Source: Jacaranda mimosifolia (taxonomy: Eukaryota > Streptophyta > Magnoliopsida > Lamiales > Bignoniaceae). Taken from it: a stretch of DNA of 64,000 nt. Where the stretch lies: NCBI GenBank assembly GCA_018894105.1, contig CM032126.1, forward strand, positions 3,747,001 to 3,811,000, in the 5' to 3' direction. Shown in pieces: positions 23,686-35,714 of the stretch. Each line of letters opens with the position of its first letter. Position 1 is the first letter of the stretch. Made by a program: the position numbers and the translations under genes. The notes below the pieces were generated by a model that was not told where the DNA came from, searched no databases, and saw only the letters and a list, made by a program, of their open reading frames with translations.

Positions 23686-24206
23686 GGCTATGTTTGGTTA
23701 CATTTTGCCAAAAAAATTCGTTTTGGAAGAATGTAACCAAACATGTAGGTTAATTTTTTGCCAAAACATCAAATACCAATCCTTGGAATACCCTTCAAAG
23801 CAATTGGCTTATTACTAAAAGCTCTTACATATATTTACATATCATAGTATTGTATCATTGTTTTTATAATTAAAAAAATTATATTCAATCATCACATATC
23901 CATACAGATACATATAATATAATTTATTATTAGTTTTACAATAAAAAATATTATTCAATTCCAATTTCACCCCAAAAATTCAATAAAAAAATATTAATTT
24001 GATAGCTATGGTCAAAATTATATTTGCTTAAACATAAACAAACATACCAAAATTTTCTAAAATAATATTCTAATTATTCCCCAAAATATAAATAAACATC
24101 AATCACATTTCCCAACACAAATTTCACATTCCACAACCCTACTCTCAAAATTCATTCTCCCAAAACACATAATCCAAAACATACAAAAATGTAACCAAAC
24201 ATTACC
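23686..24206. mobile_element. Tourist/Harbinger-like MITE, TAA target duplication
   Basis: The left end GGCTATGTTTGGTTACATTT pairs with the right end AAATGTAACCAAACATTACC. TAA flanks both sides (23683-23685, 24207-24209). The interior is AT-rich and non-coding. This is the cleanest copy of the family also seen at 2803, 50239 and, degraded, at 4976 and 61438. It lies in the spacer between the convergent CTR1 and HSFA3 genes. Confidence 0.8.
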
Positions 24207-24660
24207 TAAAATTCTCAACTATCTATGCTATGTAAATGACAGAAGAAATATGATCTTCATAATGTTGATTGTATCAATAAGTTGGAACCAAACCAAGAAA
24301 ATGCATATGCCTCATAGCTTTTCTTACCTGCGATAAAACTGATGGAGCACCCTACATGCATCGCCAAATGTTATCCCCTCAAAACGTGCAAACCCTGCGT
24401 TTTCCCAACTTAAAAGGATGTACATTAGTGAAAAAATTATCAATATAAGTAAGCTCATGGTTGTTACCCTATGTAACAATCAAGTCAAAGCAGATTAACA
24501 AAAATGAAAATAAGATTGAAGAAACACAGGAGAAGCAATGGAACTTGATGATCAAATCAAAATAATATATCATGGAAATGCCATAGTTTATTACTATTAT
24601 ATAAAAGCAATCAATCTACCATACTATACTAGAAACCAAGGGGCACCCAAGAAGAGCCCA

Positions 24661-26835
24661 CTATGGGTCCATCATTTTAGAACTATCTAAGTCTTCATCT
24701 GGCCACTTCTCAATGCCTAAACTTCCTGCTGGCTGCAGTGGATCTATGTCCCAAACATCTGATAAACCACCTAATTCAGGCACATCAAAACTGCTAACAT
24801 TACTCCATAAGTCGGCCATGGAACTGGACATACCAGCAGGACCGGCTTCAAAACCCATGCTCCAAATGCCCTCTTCTGTGGCCATACTTTCAGTTCCTGA
24901 TATTGAGAATTCAGGAGAGCTCTTCTCCTTGCCCAACTCATCTGGAAAAGAGACAAAATACTCGGGTGTCAATTGGAGCTGAGAACCCACAACACCCTTT
25001 CCTTTAAGACGCGGATCAACCGTCCCATGTGTTGGAACTTCCTCTGGACCACCGAGGAATTCTTGCACCATTGCCAATTCATCTTGTCCAATATCCTCAA
25101 CCTGCAAGGGCACATTTTCTGTACTAAAAACTGGGTTGTCGCCCGTTTCTTGCAAGGGGTAACCATGAAGTTGTCTGATTCTGACGGGATCAGAATCCTC
25201 AAGTCTGTATTTCACAATCTCCCCTTTGGGGGATGATAAATCAGATGTACCTGGTTCATGAGCTTGATGCTTCACAAATCTACGTGTTGTTCTGGGCAAG
25301 ACAATGCTTTTTTGCTCCGTCATTTCTCGAAGACGAGCTAAGAATGCTGGGTTCTGAAAAATTCTTGCCAAGAATGAAACCATCTGCTTCTGCCTTTGCT
25401 CTGCTCTCTGGAGCTCCTCGTTAACAATTTCCATATGCTGACTGGTATCACGCTGCTGGTGCTGCAATTCAACCACCTCCTTCACCATCAGATTTCTCTC
25501 TTTCCTCAAACATTCGATTTCACCTTCCAATGCAGTTTTGCCTGCCTCTTCAGATGATGCAGACGGGCTTCCAATCTGCTGATGAGAATGAGATGATTTG
25601 CGCCTTTGGATATTTCTCAACAGATGCCTCTGTCCTTTAATGAAGCCTTCATTTGCAAATTCCCACTTATCCGTGTCAATCTTGCGAAATCCCTGTACAC
25701 CAAAAAGTGATTTACAATTGAACACAAACATAAACAAATTGCCAAGAAGCATAGGAACAATTCATTGTCAAGATAACTATACACAGGCTCAATATCCATC
25801 AGTAAGAGGAGCTGCAATGCACTATAAGTAATCTGATCAGTTCAATTTTTACATCCAAATATGAGTTCATGAAAGAAATCAGGTTGATACACATAAAACT
25901 TAGTAAATGTTCCATCAAAACCTTAAATTCTACCTGTGTACGGTTGAACATTCCAATTCCACTTCTTGTTTGGAGGTAGTTGACTAGTTTCTTAGTATCT
26001 CAGCATTACTCTATAATACTAAAGCAAGTCCGATGCATCATCAAGATTCAAAGAACAACAACGATCTTTGTACACAATTCTAGAGAAAATATCATACAGG
26101 ACATATTATGAATACTCAAGAAGTGAAAATGAATGAGGTAAAAAATTATAGCCTTCTGTTTCCTGTACAGACCGCCTTGCGTTACAAATTACATCACCAT
26201 TACAGCAAGTTCTTGAGGAATGTAGCTGATATATACAATTGCAGAAAGAACAAAAAACAGAAATTTACAAGAAATCTATCCCAAAAAGAAAAATACAACA
26301 AATTTACAAAAGACAAAAGAAATTAGCCAAGAAAACACAAAGAACCTCAGATATACAGACCAAGAGGATCCCAGTGATAAATTAAATCAATACCCACATA
26401 TGTATTAAGCTGGCGAACAAAACTTGAGAAATTGCTGTGCTTGAAATTCCTGGGCAGTATCATCCTCGCAAACTCTACAGGGTCCCACACCACAAAGCTG
26501 TCGCCCTTTGCACCCCAAGAAATTATGGCATCCAATGAAGGGTCATCCACCAAATCAAACGTCTTGGACAAAAATGGCGGAATTGGAGTTTCAAACAAGG
26601 ACTCCAGAGGCTGAGGAGCAATCAATAAACTCTCTGCAGTGCTCCCCCGCTCAGTTCCAAAGCCGGGTTTTGATTCAAAGTGGGATTCAAAAGAATCGAA
26701 GCTTAAGAAAGGTGAAAACGGTGGTGGTTCGGGAAATGGAGACGCCATTGACAAAGGCAGCGGCGAAGTTGAAAACGGGGTCGTACTAGACGGCGGATGA
26801 GAAGGATTCGGGTTTTGATTATCCTCAGGGTCCAT
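24661..26835 (-). CDS. HSFA3: HSFA3, class A heat-shock transcription factor
   Basis: Exon 1 is 26835-26398 and exon 2 is 25692-24661; the 705-bp intron falls inside the DNA-binding domain after ...RQLNTY, the fixed HSF intron site. The protein has 489 aa. The start is the ATG at 26835: the frame stays open five codons further but only to a GTG. Order: Pro/Ser-rich leader; DNA-binding domain (about 85-178, [20 protein letters not shown] to [17 protein letters not shown]); HR-A/B coiled coil with the long class-A spacing (about 200-268); basic RRFVK near 283-287; and an acidic C-terminus with four isolated tryptophans (W423, W442, W460, W476). The tryptophan-type activation motifs mark HSFA3 among plant HSFs. 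In the family it acts in the nucleus downstream of DREB2A in heat and drought responses. It ends tail-to-tail with CTR1. Confidence 0.93.
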
Positions 26836-26907
26836 TACAATTTCTTTCACTATGAAAGAGATTAATTAGTGCTTGAATGTGGTTTTATGCGAGATTTGAA
26901 GGGAAAA

Positions 26908-26916
26908 TTAATCCAT
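26908..26916 (-). other. Two-codon minimal uORF in the HSFA3 leader
   Basis: On the minus strand ATG-GAT-TAA lies 73 bases upstream of the HSFA3 start. It falls in the leader if transcription starts near 26950 as the TATA box suggests. Confidence 0.3.
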
Positions 26917-26952
26917 GGGTTCTTGCAAAAAATCTCGGACACAAGAAAAATG

Positions 26953-26998
26953 GTCGGCGATATGAAGGGGGGCCTGAATATATATACGTATTGCCGAC
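26953..26998 (-). promoter_or_regulatory. HSFA3 core promoter: TATA box and two DRE cores
   Basis: TATATATA lies at 26979-26986, about 145 bases upstream of the ATG. Two GCCGAC cores (the DRE/CRT site bound by DREB factors) flank it: one on the minus strand at 26953-26958 and one on the plus strand at 26993-26998. DREB2A control of HSFA3 through DRE sites is established in Arabidopsis; that these two sites work here is inference. Confidence 0.5.
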
Positions 26999-28962
26999 TG
27001 AACCCCCACCCCAAAAAAATAAAATAAAATAAAATTCCAGAAATATGCATATGGCGGTGGAGGGTTGTCGTTGCCTCGCAGCTTCCTCCACTCCATTGGC
27101 ACTATTTTCCATTTCTTCTCTGCGAGATAGAAATAATGAAATTGAAATTTATACATATTATATTATATATATTTTGTGTATCGACAGTTAATAAGAGTCG
27201 GGGTGCGTGGTGGGAAAAAGACAAGTGGGGTCGAGAAGGATGAGATATTTTCTGAGGAATTCGAGTACAGATGTGGCCCAGTTGGCGAGAGTCTATAAGT
27301 TTGAGCCTTTTACTGCCACTGTTGGGGTTCTGAATTCGTGGGCGGCGTCATCACCTGGGCCTGTGGTTTTCTCCTCAGTTCAACTGTTTTACCAGTGAGA
27401 TTTTGTTCAGATTTGGGGAAATCTTTGTTGTGATTGTGAGGGGGCCACTCGCCAGACTTCTTAATTAAGTAATTCAGACACGTGCAGCCTATATTATTAT
27501 TATAAAGAAAAAAACTCAAATTGAGTTTTGTTGTTAAGAAGTTTTGAAAATTGACAATAAATTATATAAGCAAATATCATTATTGTATTTGTATTATTGA
27601 TAGTAATACTGGTGTCCCCGTTAAATTTGAGAAATTCTTTAATTTGATCAAAATAACAACTATAAAAAAAATGTTATAAAATTGAGCTTACAGACTTTAA
27701 CGCATGTTAAACTACTCAATAACAAAATAAAATAAAAAGAATAGGATTCTTGATCGAATTAGAATGTAGGTTCTGCTCGACTTTAAAGGATTTCAATATA
27801 AGTAAAAATAATTCAATGCTATTTTTACTATTCTAAATGTGCATATTTGTTAATAAATCAAACTTAAATAACTCAATTGTTGACGCGGTTTTAGACCATG
27901 TAATGAATTTTCAGTGCTATCTAGTGTTAGAGAAGATTTTTGTCCATAAGGAATAAATACATCATCAATATATTTTATGTTATTGCTCCATATTTTAGGC
28001 ACCCTTAAGTTTGCTTGCTTCTTACTCATTTTCATTTGAAGAGTTCATAATTTTAAGTAGTTTATTAATATCAAATTTAAATAAACTTCTTGCTTATCTT
28101 GTATAATTATCATACAAATATTTTTAATATCAGGTAAGCTAAAATCTACTCCTAACAAATTGCTAGGTCTTCAATCAATCAGAGATCACTATTTTCTAAA
28201 AATGCCCCATCAGGAAGTGGCTGCAGTTCCATTTTTTTTCTTTTTAAATGTTAATAAGTTGTGAAGTTATTCAAATAAATAGCATTCACAAGCACATGGC
28301 AGTAAAAAACGAACAAGTTGGCATGTTCATAATATAATTAATCAAACGGATATGTGATTGAGATACATTAGAGTGGTATTGCTGGTTGATGCATCATATT
28401 TGCATGAGATTAACACTTTTTCACATTTTCTGACAAATGACATGACATATTTAGTTAAGATTGGCTAATAAAACCTCACTTTTAGCACATTTTGTGTTGG
28501 TTTACTTGCATAATATTTTTCGCTATTATCTCTGTAAATTTCTTGCATAACATATAGTTCTAAGTCAAATTCCATAATGGTCCAATAATTGACCTTTTTG
28601 TAGAAATCTTCACCTACCAACGTGAATCTAGAAATTCATTCAAGCCTAAATAATTTCATAATAGTCCAACTACTTGACTTTTTGTGGAGCTATTCCCTCA
28701 GTAAAATAAATCTGCTAGTTCGATCATATTCGAATATTTTAATGACGGTCCAACCTCTGACTTTTGCAAAGTTCTTCATCTATCAACATAAATATGGTAC
28801 CTCAACGCATTAATTTTCTTGCATCAACCTCATTGTCAATAGCTTTTTCTTCTCATAAATCTACAGAAATCATCCTTCTATGTTCTTCTACTCGAGCTTT
28901 TTGTCAACTTCGACAATTCTTTTGTACTAAAATAATCACTTTCAAAATTACAACAAACATTA
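26999..28962. other. Intergenic DNA upstream of HSFA3
   Basis: 27200-27400 is less AT-rich and has a 63-codon plus-strand frame (27207-27398), but it begins with GTG, resembles nothing I know and is not supportable as a gene. 28560-28800 holds three imperfect, diverged copies of a block built around 'GTCCAA...TTGACTTTT', perhaps remains of an older repeat. The rest is AT-rich. Confidence 0.4.
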
Positions 28963-29639
28963 TGTTGTAACTCAGGAGGATCTATTGCGAAAATAATGAA
29001 ATAATAGTAAAGTAATTCGATATAAAGTGACAACAAGATTTAACGTGGTTCGGCGATGTGCCTAATCCACCCAACAAAGAAAATGAATATTATTGATCTC
29101 AAATCAAAGTGCAAGTACAAATTTGAATCCCACAAATCTCATGAAAACACCTAACATTCTTGTTCTAAAATCCGTTTTGAGAGAATTATTCAAAAGCAGT
29201 AAAGAAGCCCTTGTGTTATGTTCATGATATTTTTTCTGGAAGAAAAAATTGATATTTATAGTCGAAAACTGAAGTCCAAGGACCATGGGCTTGCGTCGCG
29301 CGCCGAGGCGCACAAAACTTGCACCTCGGCGGGCACAAAAAACTGCTTGTACCAAGAAAAAACTGAACATGGGCAGAAACTTTGAGCTGGGGCGCAAAGA
29401 ACTTGAGCCCCGGCGCAAAGTTACTGTTTACTGCACGCCGGGGAGCACGATGCATCTTTTCATGCCCTTTTCGCCCATGTACGCGCCTTAGCACACCTTA
29501 CTTCGAGCCCTGGCGCGCGTCATCTTTCCAAAACGCGCTGGGGTGTGTTCTTGAGCCCATTTTGATCACTTTGCTCCGTTTCGCTCCATTTCTTCCGTTC
29601 CTTGTCAATTTTACCTCAAATTTCAAGGCAAAATCAACA
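28963..29639 (-). repeat. 3' LTR of the minus-strand copia element (677 bp)
   Basis: It is flanked on its inner side by the purine tract. It contains a GC-rich block (about 29285-29530) with repeated GGGCGCAAA-type words in otherwise AT-rich DNA. That block carries the 39-bp segment missing from the other LTR. Confidence 0.9.
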
Positions 29640-29824
29640 ATTCTCCACCTTGACTTGAAATTCCCATTCATATTCTTTGTCTCTACCCCCAATAGGACCT
29701 GCTATCTGAGTCTGCAAACATTAACCAAATCCAAGCAATGCTCGAATTTGATTCCTAGAACAGCCTTAGTCAACATGTCTGCCGGATTATCCTTAGGCCC
29801 AACCTTGTCTACTAAAATGACACC

Positions 29825-32810
29825 TTAAGACACCGTATCCTGGACAAAGTGATACCTCACATCTATGTGCTTTGTTCTCTCATGAAACGCTTGATTCTTT
29901 GACAAGTGTATGGCACTCTGACTGTCACAAAATACCTTAGTGATCTCAGAAGTCATACCCATATCATCGATCAGCCTCTTTAGCCAAATGCCTTCCTTGA
30001 CGCCTTCAGCCAAAGCCATGTACTCAGCTTCTATTGTGGACAATGCAACTGATGACTGCAAAGTCGCATTCTAGCTAACCGTACAACTTGATACACAAAA
30101 CACATAGCCCGTTACAGACCTTCTACTGTCCAAATCTCCTGTATAATCCGCATCTACATAGCCAATAATTCTTGTAGTAGAGTTCGATTGACTATACTTC
30201 AAACATTTGTCTGCAGAGCCTCTCAGATATCTCATAATTCATTTCACATCCTGCCAATGAGTCTTTCCTGGCTTGTGTATATACCTAATCACAACATTGA
30301 CTGCATGTGAAATGTCTGGCCTAGTGCACACCATGGCGTACATCAAGCTACCCACTGCATTAGCATATGGCACATTTGACATGTGCTCCACCTCCTCCTC
30401 AATACTCAGTGATAAATCTGATGAGAACCTGAAATGAGCTGCAAGTGGCGTACTAACTGGTTTGGACTTATCCATCCCAAATCGCTCAAGTACTTTCTCA
30501 ATGTACTGTTGTTGAGACAAGTACAACAATCCTGCGTGTCTGTCCCAGACGATCTCCATGCCCAAAATCTTTTTTGCACCGCCCAAATCCTTCATCTCAA
30601 ATTCTTCACTTAACTGAGCTTTTAATTAGTTGATCTCATATATGTTTCTAGAGGCAATCAACATATCATCAACGTACAACAACAAATATACGAGAATGCT
30701 ATCACAACAAATTTTATAATATACACAACAATCAAATTTGCTTCTAGTATATCCTATCTTGGTAATAAAAGCATCAAACCTTTTATACCACTGCCTGAGA
30801 GATTGCTTCAGGCCACATAATGACCTCTTCAAAAGACATGCTTGATTTTGTTTCCCGGGAACAACGAATCCTTCTGGTTGACTCATGTAGATTTGTTCCT
30901 CCAACTCACTATGCAAAAACGTTGTTTTCACATCCATTTGCTCCAGTTCCATATCAAATAGAGCAACCATGGCAAGTAAAACACGAATGGAAGTATGTTT
31001 TACAACTGGGGAGAATACTTCATGAAAGTCAACTCTCTCTCTTTGAGTAAAACCCTTAGCAACCAATCGCGCCTTGTATCTAGCATCTTTAATACTAGGA
31101 ATCCCTTCATTCTTCTTGTAGATCCATTTGCAACCTACAATCTTCTGCACTTTGGGTATATCAACCAACTCCCATGTGCTATTCTTATGTAGAAACTCCA
31201 TCTCTTCACTCATAGCTGCAACCCATTTATTAGAATCTGGCCTGAAAATTGCCTCTTTGTATGGGACTGGATCATCTCCTACAAACTCCGCAGCTGAACT
31301 CAAAGCATAAGCTACCAGATCTGAGTAAGCATACCGCTGTGGTGGTTTGATCTGCCTCCTCTCCCTATCGCGAGCCAAGCGATAATTTTGTAGCGGTTTA
31401 TTTTCCTACTGTTGGTTAGGTGGTAATGTGCTATCACTAGCTTCATCTACCACCTTTTGTTTCCCTTTTGAAACTTGTGGAGGATCAATATAAATCTCCA
31501 CATTCTCCTTAACACCTTGTTGACCGCTTTCCTGCTGCTCCACCTTCTTCATCATTGTAGACTCATCGAATGTCACGTCTCTGCTGATAATCATCTTGGA
31601 GCCCTTGTCATCATTACACCACAAACAATAACCTTTGACTCCATTTGCATAGCCTAGAAATATACACTTCTTAGCCCTTGGCTCAAGCCGGACATGAGCA
31701 TAGGCTGGACACCCAAATACTCTCAAATTTGAGTAATCAGCAGGAGACCCGGACCAAACTTCCATTGGTGTCTTGCAGTCCAAAGCAGTTGATGGTGACC
31801 TATTCACTAAATAACACGCAGTATTAATCGCTTCTGCCCAAAAATCCTTGGACAATTCGACGTTAAAGAGCATGCATCTAGCTCTTTCCAAGATAGTCTT
31901 GTTCATCCGTCCTGCAACTCCATTCTGCTGTGGTGTATATACAACTGTGCGATGCCTCACAATTCCTTCCTTGTCGCAGAATTCCTGAAATTCCTTGTTG
32001 CAGAATTCCAATCCATTGTCAGTCCTCAAGCGTTTGATCTCCTTTCCTATCTGCTTCTCAATTAAGGTCTTCCATTGCTTGAAGTTGACAAATACCTCAT
32101 CTTTATGCTTTAGCATGTACACCCATACTCTCTGTGAGAAATCATCTATAAATGTCAGCATGTACCTTGCACCTCCTTTTGAAGGAACCTGAGAAGGCCC
32201 CCAAGGATCTGAGTGAATGTAATCTAAGGTGCCTTTGGTTCTGTGAACTGCAGTGCCGAATTTCACCATGTGCTGCTTGCCCAGCACACACTGCTCGCAA
32301 AAATTCAGTTCTCCAGTCTTTTATCCACAAAGCAAACCTCGTTTGCTTAGTTTTGACATCCCCATCTCACTCATATGCCCAAGCCGCATATGCAAGAGTC
32401 TCGTAGTATCATTGACTGATGAAGAAGCCGCTGTAGTACCAGAAACCGTGTTTCCTACAATATGTAAAGGCCATTCCGCTTTTCTCCCTTCACGATAAGC
32501 AATGCGTCTTTGGAAATCTATAGAACTCCATCTCGAGCTCTGTACTCACAACCATTCTTGTCCAGAGTACCCAGTGATATCAGATTTTTCTTTAGATCTG
32601 GAACATGACGCACATCTGTTAGGGTCCTTACTATCCCATCATGCATTCTGATACAAACTGAGTCAATTCCTACAACCCTACAAGAAACATCATTTCCCAT
32701 AAGCACCTTACCACCATCAAAATTTTGGTATGTAGTAAACCAATCTTCTCGTGGGCACATATGGTAGGAGCAACCACTATCCAAAATCCATTCAGAGCTT
32801 AGTAAAGTTT
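29825..32810 (-). pseudogene. copia pol remnant: PR, INT, RT, RNase H
   Basis: Read on the minus strand. Protease region 32784-32518 (WILDSGCSYHMC, upstream of gag-pre-integrase LISLGTLDKNGC). Integrase 32287-31406 (HSDPWGPS, LRTDNGLEF, YTPQQNGVAGRMN: the D-D-E core is present). Reverse transcriptase 31378-30626 (KWIYKKNEG, QMDVKTTFLHSELEE, LLLYVDDMLIAS) and 30595-30239 (DLGGAKKILGMEI, YANAVGSLMYAM). RNase H 30061-29825 (STIEAEYMALAEG, HIDVRYHFV). Stops or frame breaks separate these blocks (for example near 32510-32290, 31400, 30600 and 30238-30062), so no polyprotein can be made. Confidence 0.9.
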
Positions 32811-32988
32811 CAACAATGTTGAGAACAAGCCCACCATCAGACTCATCCTCAACAATTCCTGCGACATCATCTCGTTTCTGATCAGAAGTTTCACCTGCAT
32901 CCTTCGTCTTTCCTCGTTCTAGACAATTCCGTTTCCAATGCCCCTTTCCACCGCACCTAAAATACTTGTCATCGTTTCTAGGCTTGGT

Positions 32989-33647
32989 TCAGGACTTCGA
33001 TCGGCCTCTACTCCTTCCCCTTTCTCTCGGTCTCCCTTTTGCCACTAATCCTTCCCCACTTTCACTATCGTTGTTGCCCATGACATGTTTTCTCAACTCG
33101 TTGGAATTCAATGAGGCCTTCACATCCTCCATTGAAATCGTATCTCTCTCGTACAACAAAGTAGTAACCAAGTGCTCAAAAGATTTTGGCAGATAATACA
33201 AGAGAATCAAAGCTTGATCCTCATCATCAATTTTGACATCCATACTAATGAGATCCAGAATCACCTTATTGAAAAAATTAATATGCTGAGTAATAGATGT
33301 ACCTTCCTTCATTATCAATGTATATAATCGTTGTTTCAAATACAGCCGATTCGTTAGGGATTTCGTCATATATAGACTCTCCAGTGTCAATCCACTGGCG
33401 TACTTTCTGTGGCGACCTCTCTCAGTACGTTATTCGCCAATGATAACACCAGAGTACCGTAAGCCTTCGCCATGAACTCGTCCTTCTCCTCGTCCTTCAG
33501 CATTTCTGGCAGGGAATCTCTACCCTTTAACGCTCTCTGTAATCCTTGTTGACACAGGAGGGCATGAACCTTCATTTTCCACAGCCCAAAGTCGTTCTTC
33601 CCATCGAATTTCTCTACCTCGTACTTCATTCTTGACATCTGATCCAA
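32989..33647 (-). pseudogene. copia gag remnant, frameshifted
   Basis: The first part, 33647-33387, reads YEVEKFDGKNDFGLWKMKV...LLCQQGL. A frameshift near 33388 moves the frame to 33390-32989 (LESLYMTKSLTNRLYLKQRL, then an Arg/Gly-rich end). A TGA at 32991-32989 cuts off the zinc knuckle just downstream (about 32960-32920, RCGGKGHWKRNC), where the first cysteine of the CX2CX4HX4C motif reads Tyr (TAT). UBN2-type gag of copia elements. Confidence 0.88.
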
Positions 33648-33665
33648 CCTGCTCTGATATCAATT

Positions 33666-34324
33666 TGTTGAAACCCAGGAGGATCTATTGCGGAAATAAT
33701 GAAATAATAGTAAAGTAATTCGATGTAAAGTGACAACAAGATTTAACGTGGTTCGGTAATGTGCCGAATCCACCCAACAAAGAAAAAGAATTTTATTGAT
33801 CTCAAATCAAAGTGAAAGTACAAATTTGAATCCCACAAATCTTACGAAAACACCTGACACCCTCGTTCTAAACTCTGTCTTGAGAGAATTACTCAAAATC
33901 AGTAAAGAAGCCCTTGTGTTATGTTCGTGATACTTTTTATGGAAGAAAAAACTGATATTTCTAGTCAAAAACCGAAGCCCAAGGCCCGTGGGCTTGCGTT
34001 ACAAAACTGCTTGTGCCACGAAAAAATCGAACATGGGCAGAAACTTTGAGCTGGGGAGCAAAAAACTTGAGCTCTGGTGCAAAATTACTGTTTACTGCAC
34101 ATTGGGGCGCAAAAATCTTGCGTCGGGGCGCACGACGCGTCTTTTCATGCCTTTTTCGCCCATGTACATGCCTTGGCGCACCTTACTTCCCGCCTCGGCG
34201 TGCGTCGTCCTTCCAAAACGCGTTGGGGTGTGTTCTTGAGCCCATTTTGATCACTTTGCTCCGTTTCGCTCTATTTCTTCCGTTTCTTGTCAATTTTACC
34301 TCAAATTTCAAGGCAAAATCAACA
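33666..34324 (-). repeat. 5' LTR of the minus-strand copia element (659 bp)
   Basis: Aligns over its length with 28963-29639. It lacks the 39-bp GC-rich segment but has an extra block of about 21 bp (near 34105-34135) with GGGGCGC words. The primer-binding site lies immediately to its left, consistent with minus-strand orientation. Confidence 0.9.
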
Positions 34325-35709
34325 ATTACAAGGATTCAAATTTGTACTTGCACTTTGATTTGAGATCAATAAAATTTCTTTTCTTTGTTGGGTGGATTAG
34401 GCACATCGCCGAACCACGTTAAATCTTGTTGTCACTTTACATCTAATTACTTTACTATTATTTTATTGTTTCCGCAATAGATTCTCCTGGGTTACAACAA
34501 ACTGGTATCAGAACTTTTGGTTGGGGAGTTGAGATTTAATTTTTCAGTGATGGACTGTGTTATTGGCAAATTACTTCATGGTTCAAAAACTTGATGGCAA
34601 AGGGAATTTCACTCTTTGGCAAGAAAGAGTAGGGGATCTCCTAATTCAACAGGGCCTAGCAGTAGCGTTGAAAGAAAGGTAGGAAAAGCCCACATATATG
34701 AAGGATTTACAGCGGGAAGATTTGACTTTGTATTGCGGACAACATTATCATCAATGTTGTGGAGATTAATGGATTTTGGATTCCAGATGCGTAATGCATG
34801 TTTGCTCCATGGAGAATTATTTTTGATTCACTTCAATCATGGAAGACAGGTAATTTGTCTTCGTGCGATGATTCTACTTGGAGAGTCATGGGTATTGAAG
34901 TGGGGAAAATCAAAATAGTTGTTGGAGTGGTTCGTACTTTAGGTGGTGTGACCTATGCCCTAAAGATACGAAAGAATCTAATTTCCTTGAGCCAGTTGGA
35001 TTCCAAAGGTTGTGAATATTCACTGAAGGTGGAGTCCTGAAAGTCACACATTAAGCTGTACATGTGCATTGGCCGGGGTGAGTTAGTTGGAGCCAGGACC
35101 TTACTAATTCGACATGTGCAATGGTATCTTTGAAGGCCAATGGAATTTGGTTTGCGATGGAGTCATGAACAATTGCTGAGATGAGAAACCTCGTCAAGGT
35201 AGAGATTGTTGGGATTTGACTCGGTTATCGAGAGACCAAGTTTGACTAGAATTAGGACTTCTTTTTGTATTGGGTTTCCTAGTTCTAGGTAAAGTAGTCA
35301 AGCAATTTTCTACTATAAATAGAGGTGTTTATTTGATTACTTTATAGAGATGACACTCGTGAAACTCATTATATGATACTCATAGGGTAGTTATTGTGAG
35401 TACGAGTGGGACAATACAAAATGGTGGAGTAAGTATTTCTTTGGTAGTTATGTTAGTGGTTGTACAAGGGGTTTTTTTGGCTTGAGTTTGGGCATGTCAA
35501 ATTCAAGGGTTGACTTGTACTGGTCTATCATAATTGAAGAAATAAAACTCCCGTGGAGGTAGACGGAATTTGCCGAACCACGTAAATATGTGTCTGTTTT
35601 ATTTTTCTATCTGTCGGGTATTAATTTTGTCGTTAAATTTGTGAGTGTGATTTGTGAATTCATGATAAATTAAATCTCATGCCTAAATTATTTCCGCTGT
35701 GCTCCAACA
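34325..35709 (+). mobile_element. Deleted, chimeric plus-strand copia remnant
   Basis: 34325-34499 is the 3' end of an LTR that equals the reverse complement of the start of the neighbouring LTR at 28963. It ends TTACAACA and is followed by a primer-binding site, TGGTATCAGAAC (34503-34514). Next comes a gag start (QKLDGKGNFTLWQERVGDLL, with stops) and, after a large deletion, a broken protease/gag-pre-integrase piece to about 35040. A purine tract (AAGGTAGAGA, 35196-35205) precedes a 503-bp 3' LTR at 35207-35709 (TGTTGGGATTTGAC...CTCCAACA). The two LTR parts are largely different sequences, sharing only GCCGAACCACGT and end words. Confidence 0.75.
35207..35709 (+). repeat. 3' LTR of the plus-strand copia remnant (503 bp)
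   Basis: Bounded by TGTTGG and CCAACA and preceded by a purine tract. TATAAATAG at about 35311 suggests its promoter. It is followed by CATTA (35710-35714), the same pentamer that precedes the left LTR at 28958-28962. Confidence 0.75.
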
Positions 35710-35714
35710 CATTA

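Larger units (their letters stand above)
28963..34324 (-). mobile_element. Decayed Ty1/copia retrotransposon, minus strand
   Basis: Two LTRs (28963-29639 and 33666-34324), both bounded by TGTTG...CAACA, enclose gag, protease, integrase, reverse transcriptase and RNase H remnants in copia order. A primer-binding-site word (TGATATCAGAGC, minus strand, 33652-33663) follows the 5' LTR and a purine tract (AAGGTGGAGA, minus strand, about 29643-29653) precedes the 3' LTR. The LTRs differ by many substitutions and by two indels (about 39 and 21 bp), and the reading frame is broken several times, so the element is old and dead. Immediate 3' flank ATTA at 34325-34328 matches 28959-28962, but see the composite finding. 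Confidence 0.93.

Noticed and set aside
26836..26850. Longer HSFA3 N-terminus beginning five codons earlier
   Set aside because: The upstream codon is GTG and there is no ATG in frame; the ATG at 26835 is the first proper start.
27207..27398. 63-aa plus-strand ORF upstream of HSFA3
   Set aside because: It starts at GTG, matches no family I know and has no splice partner; base composition alone is not enough.
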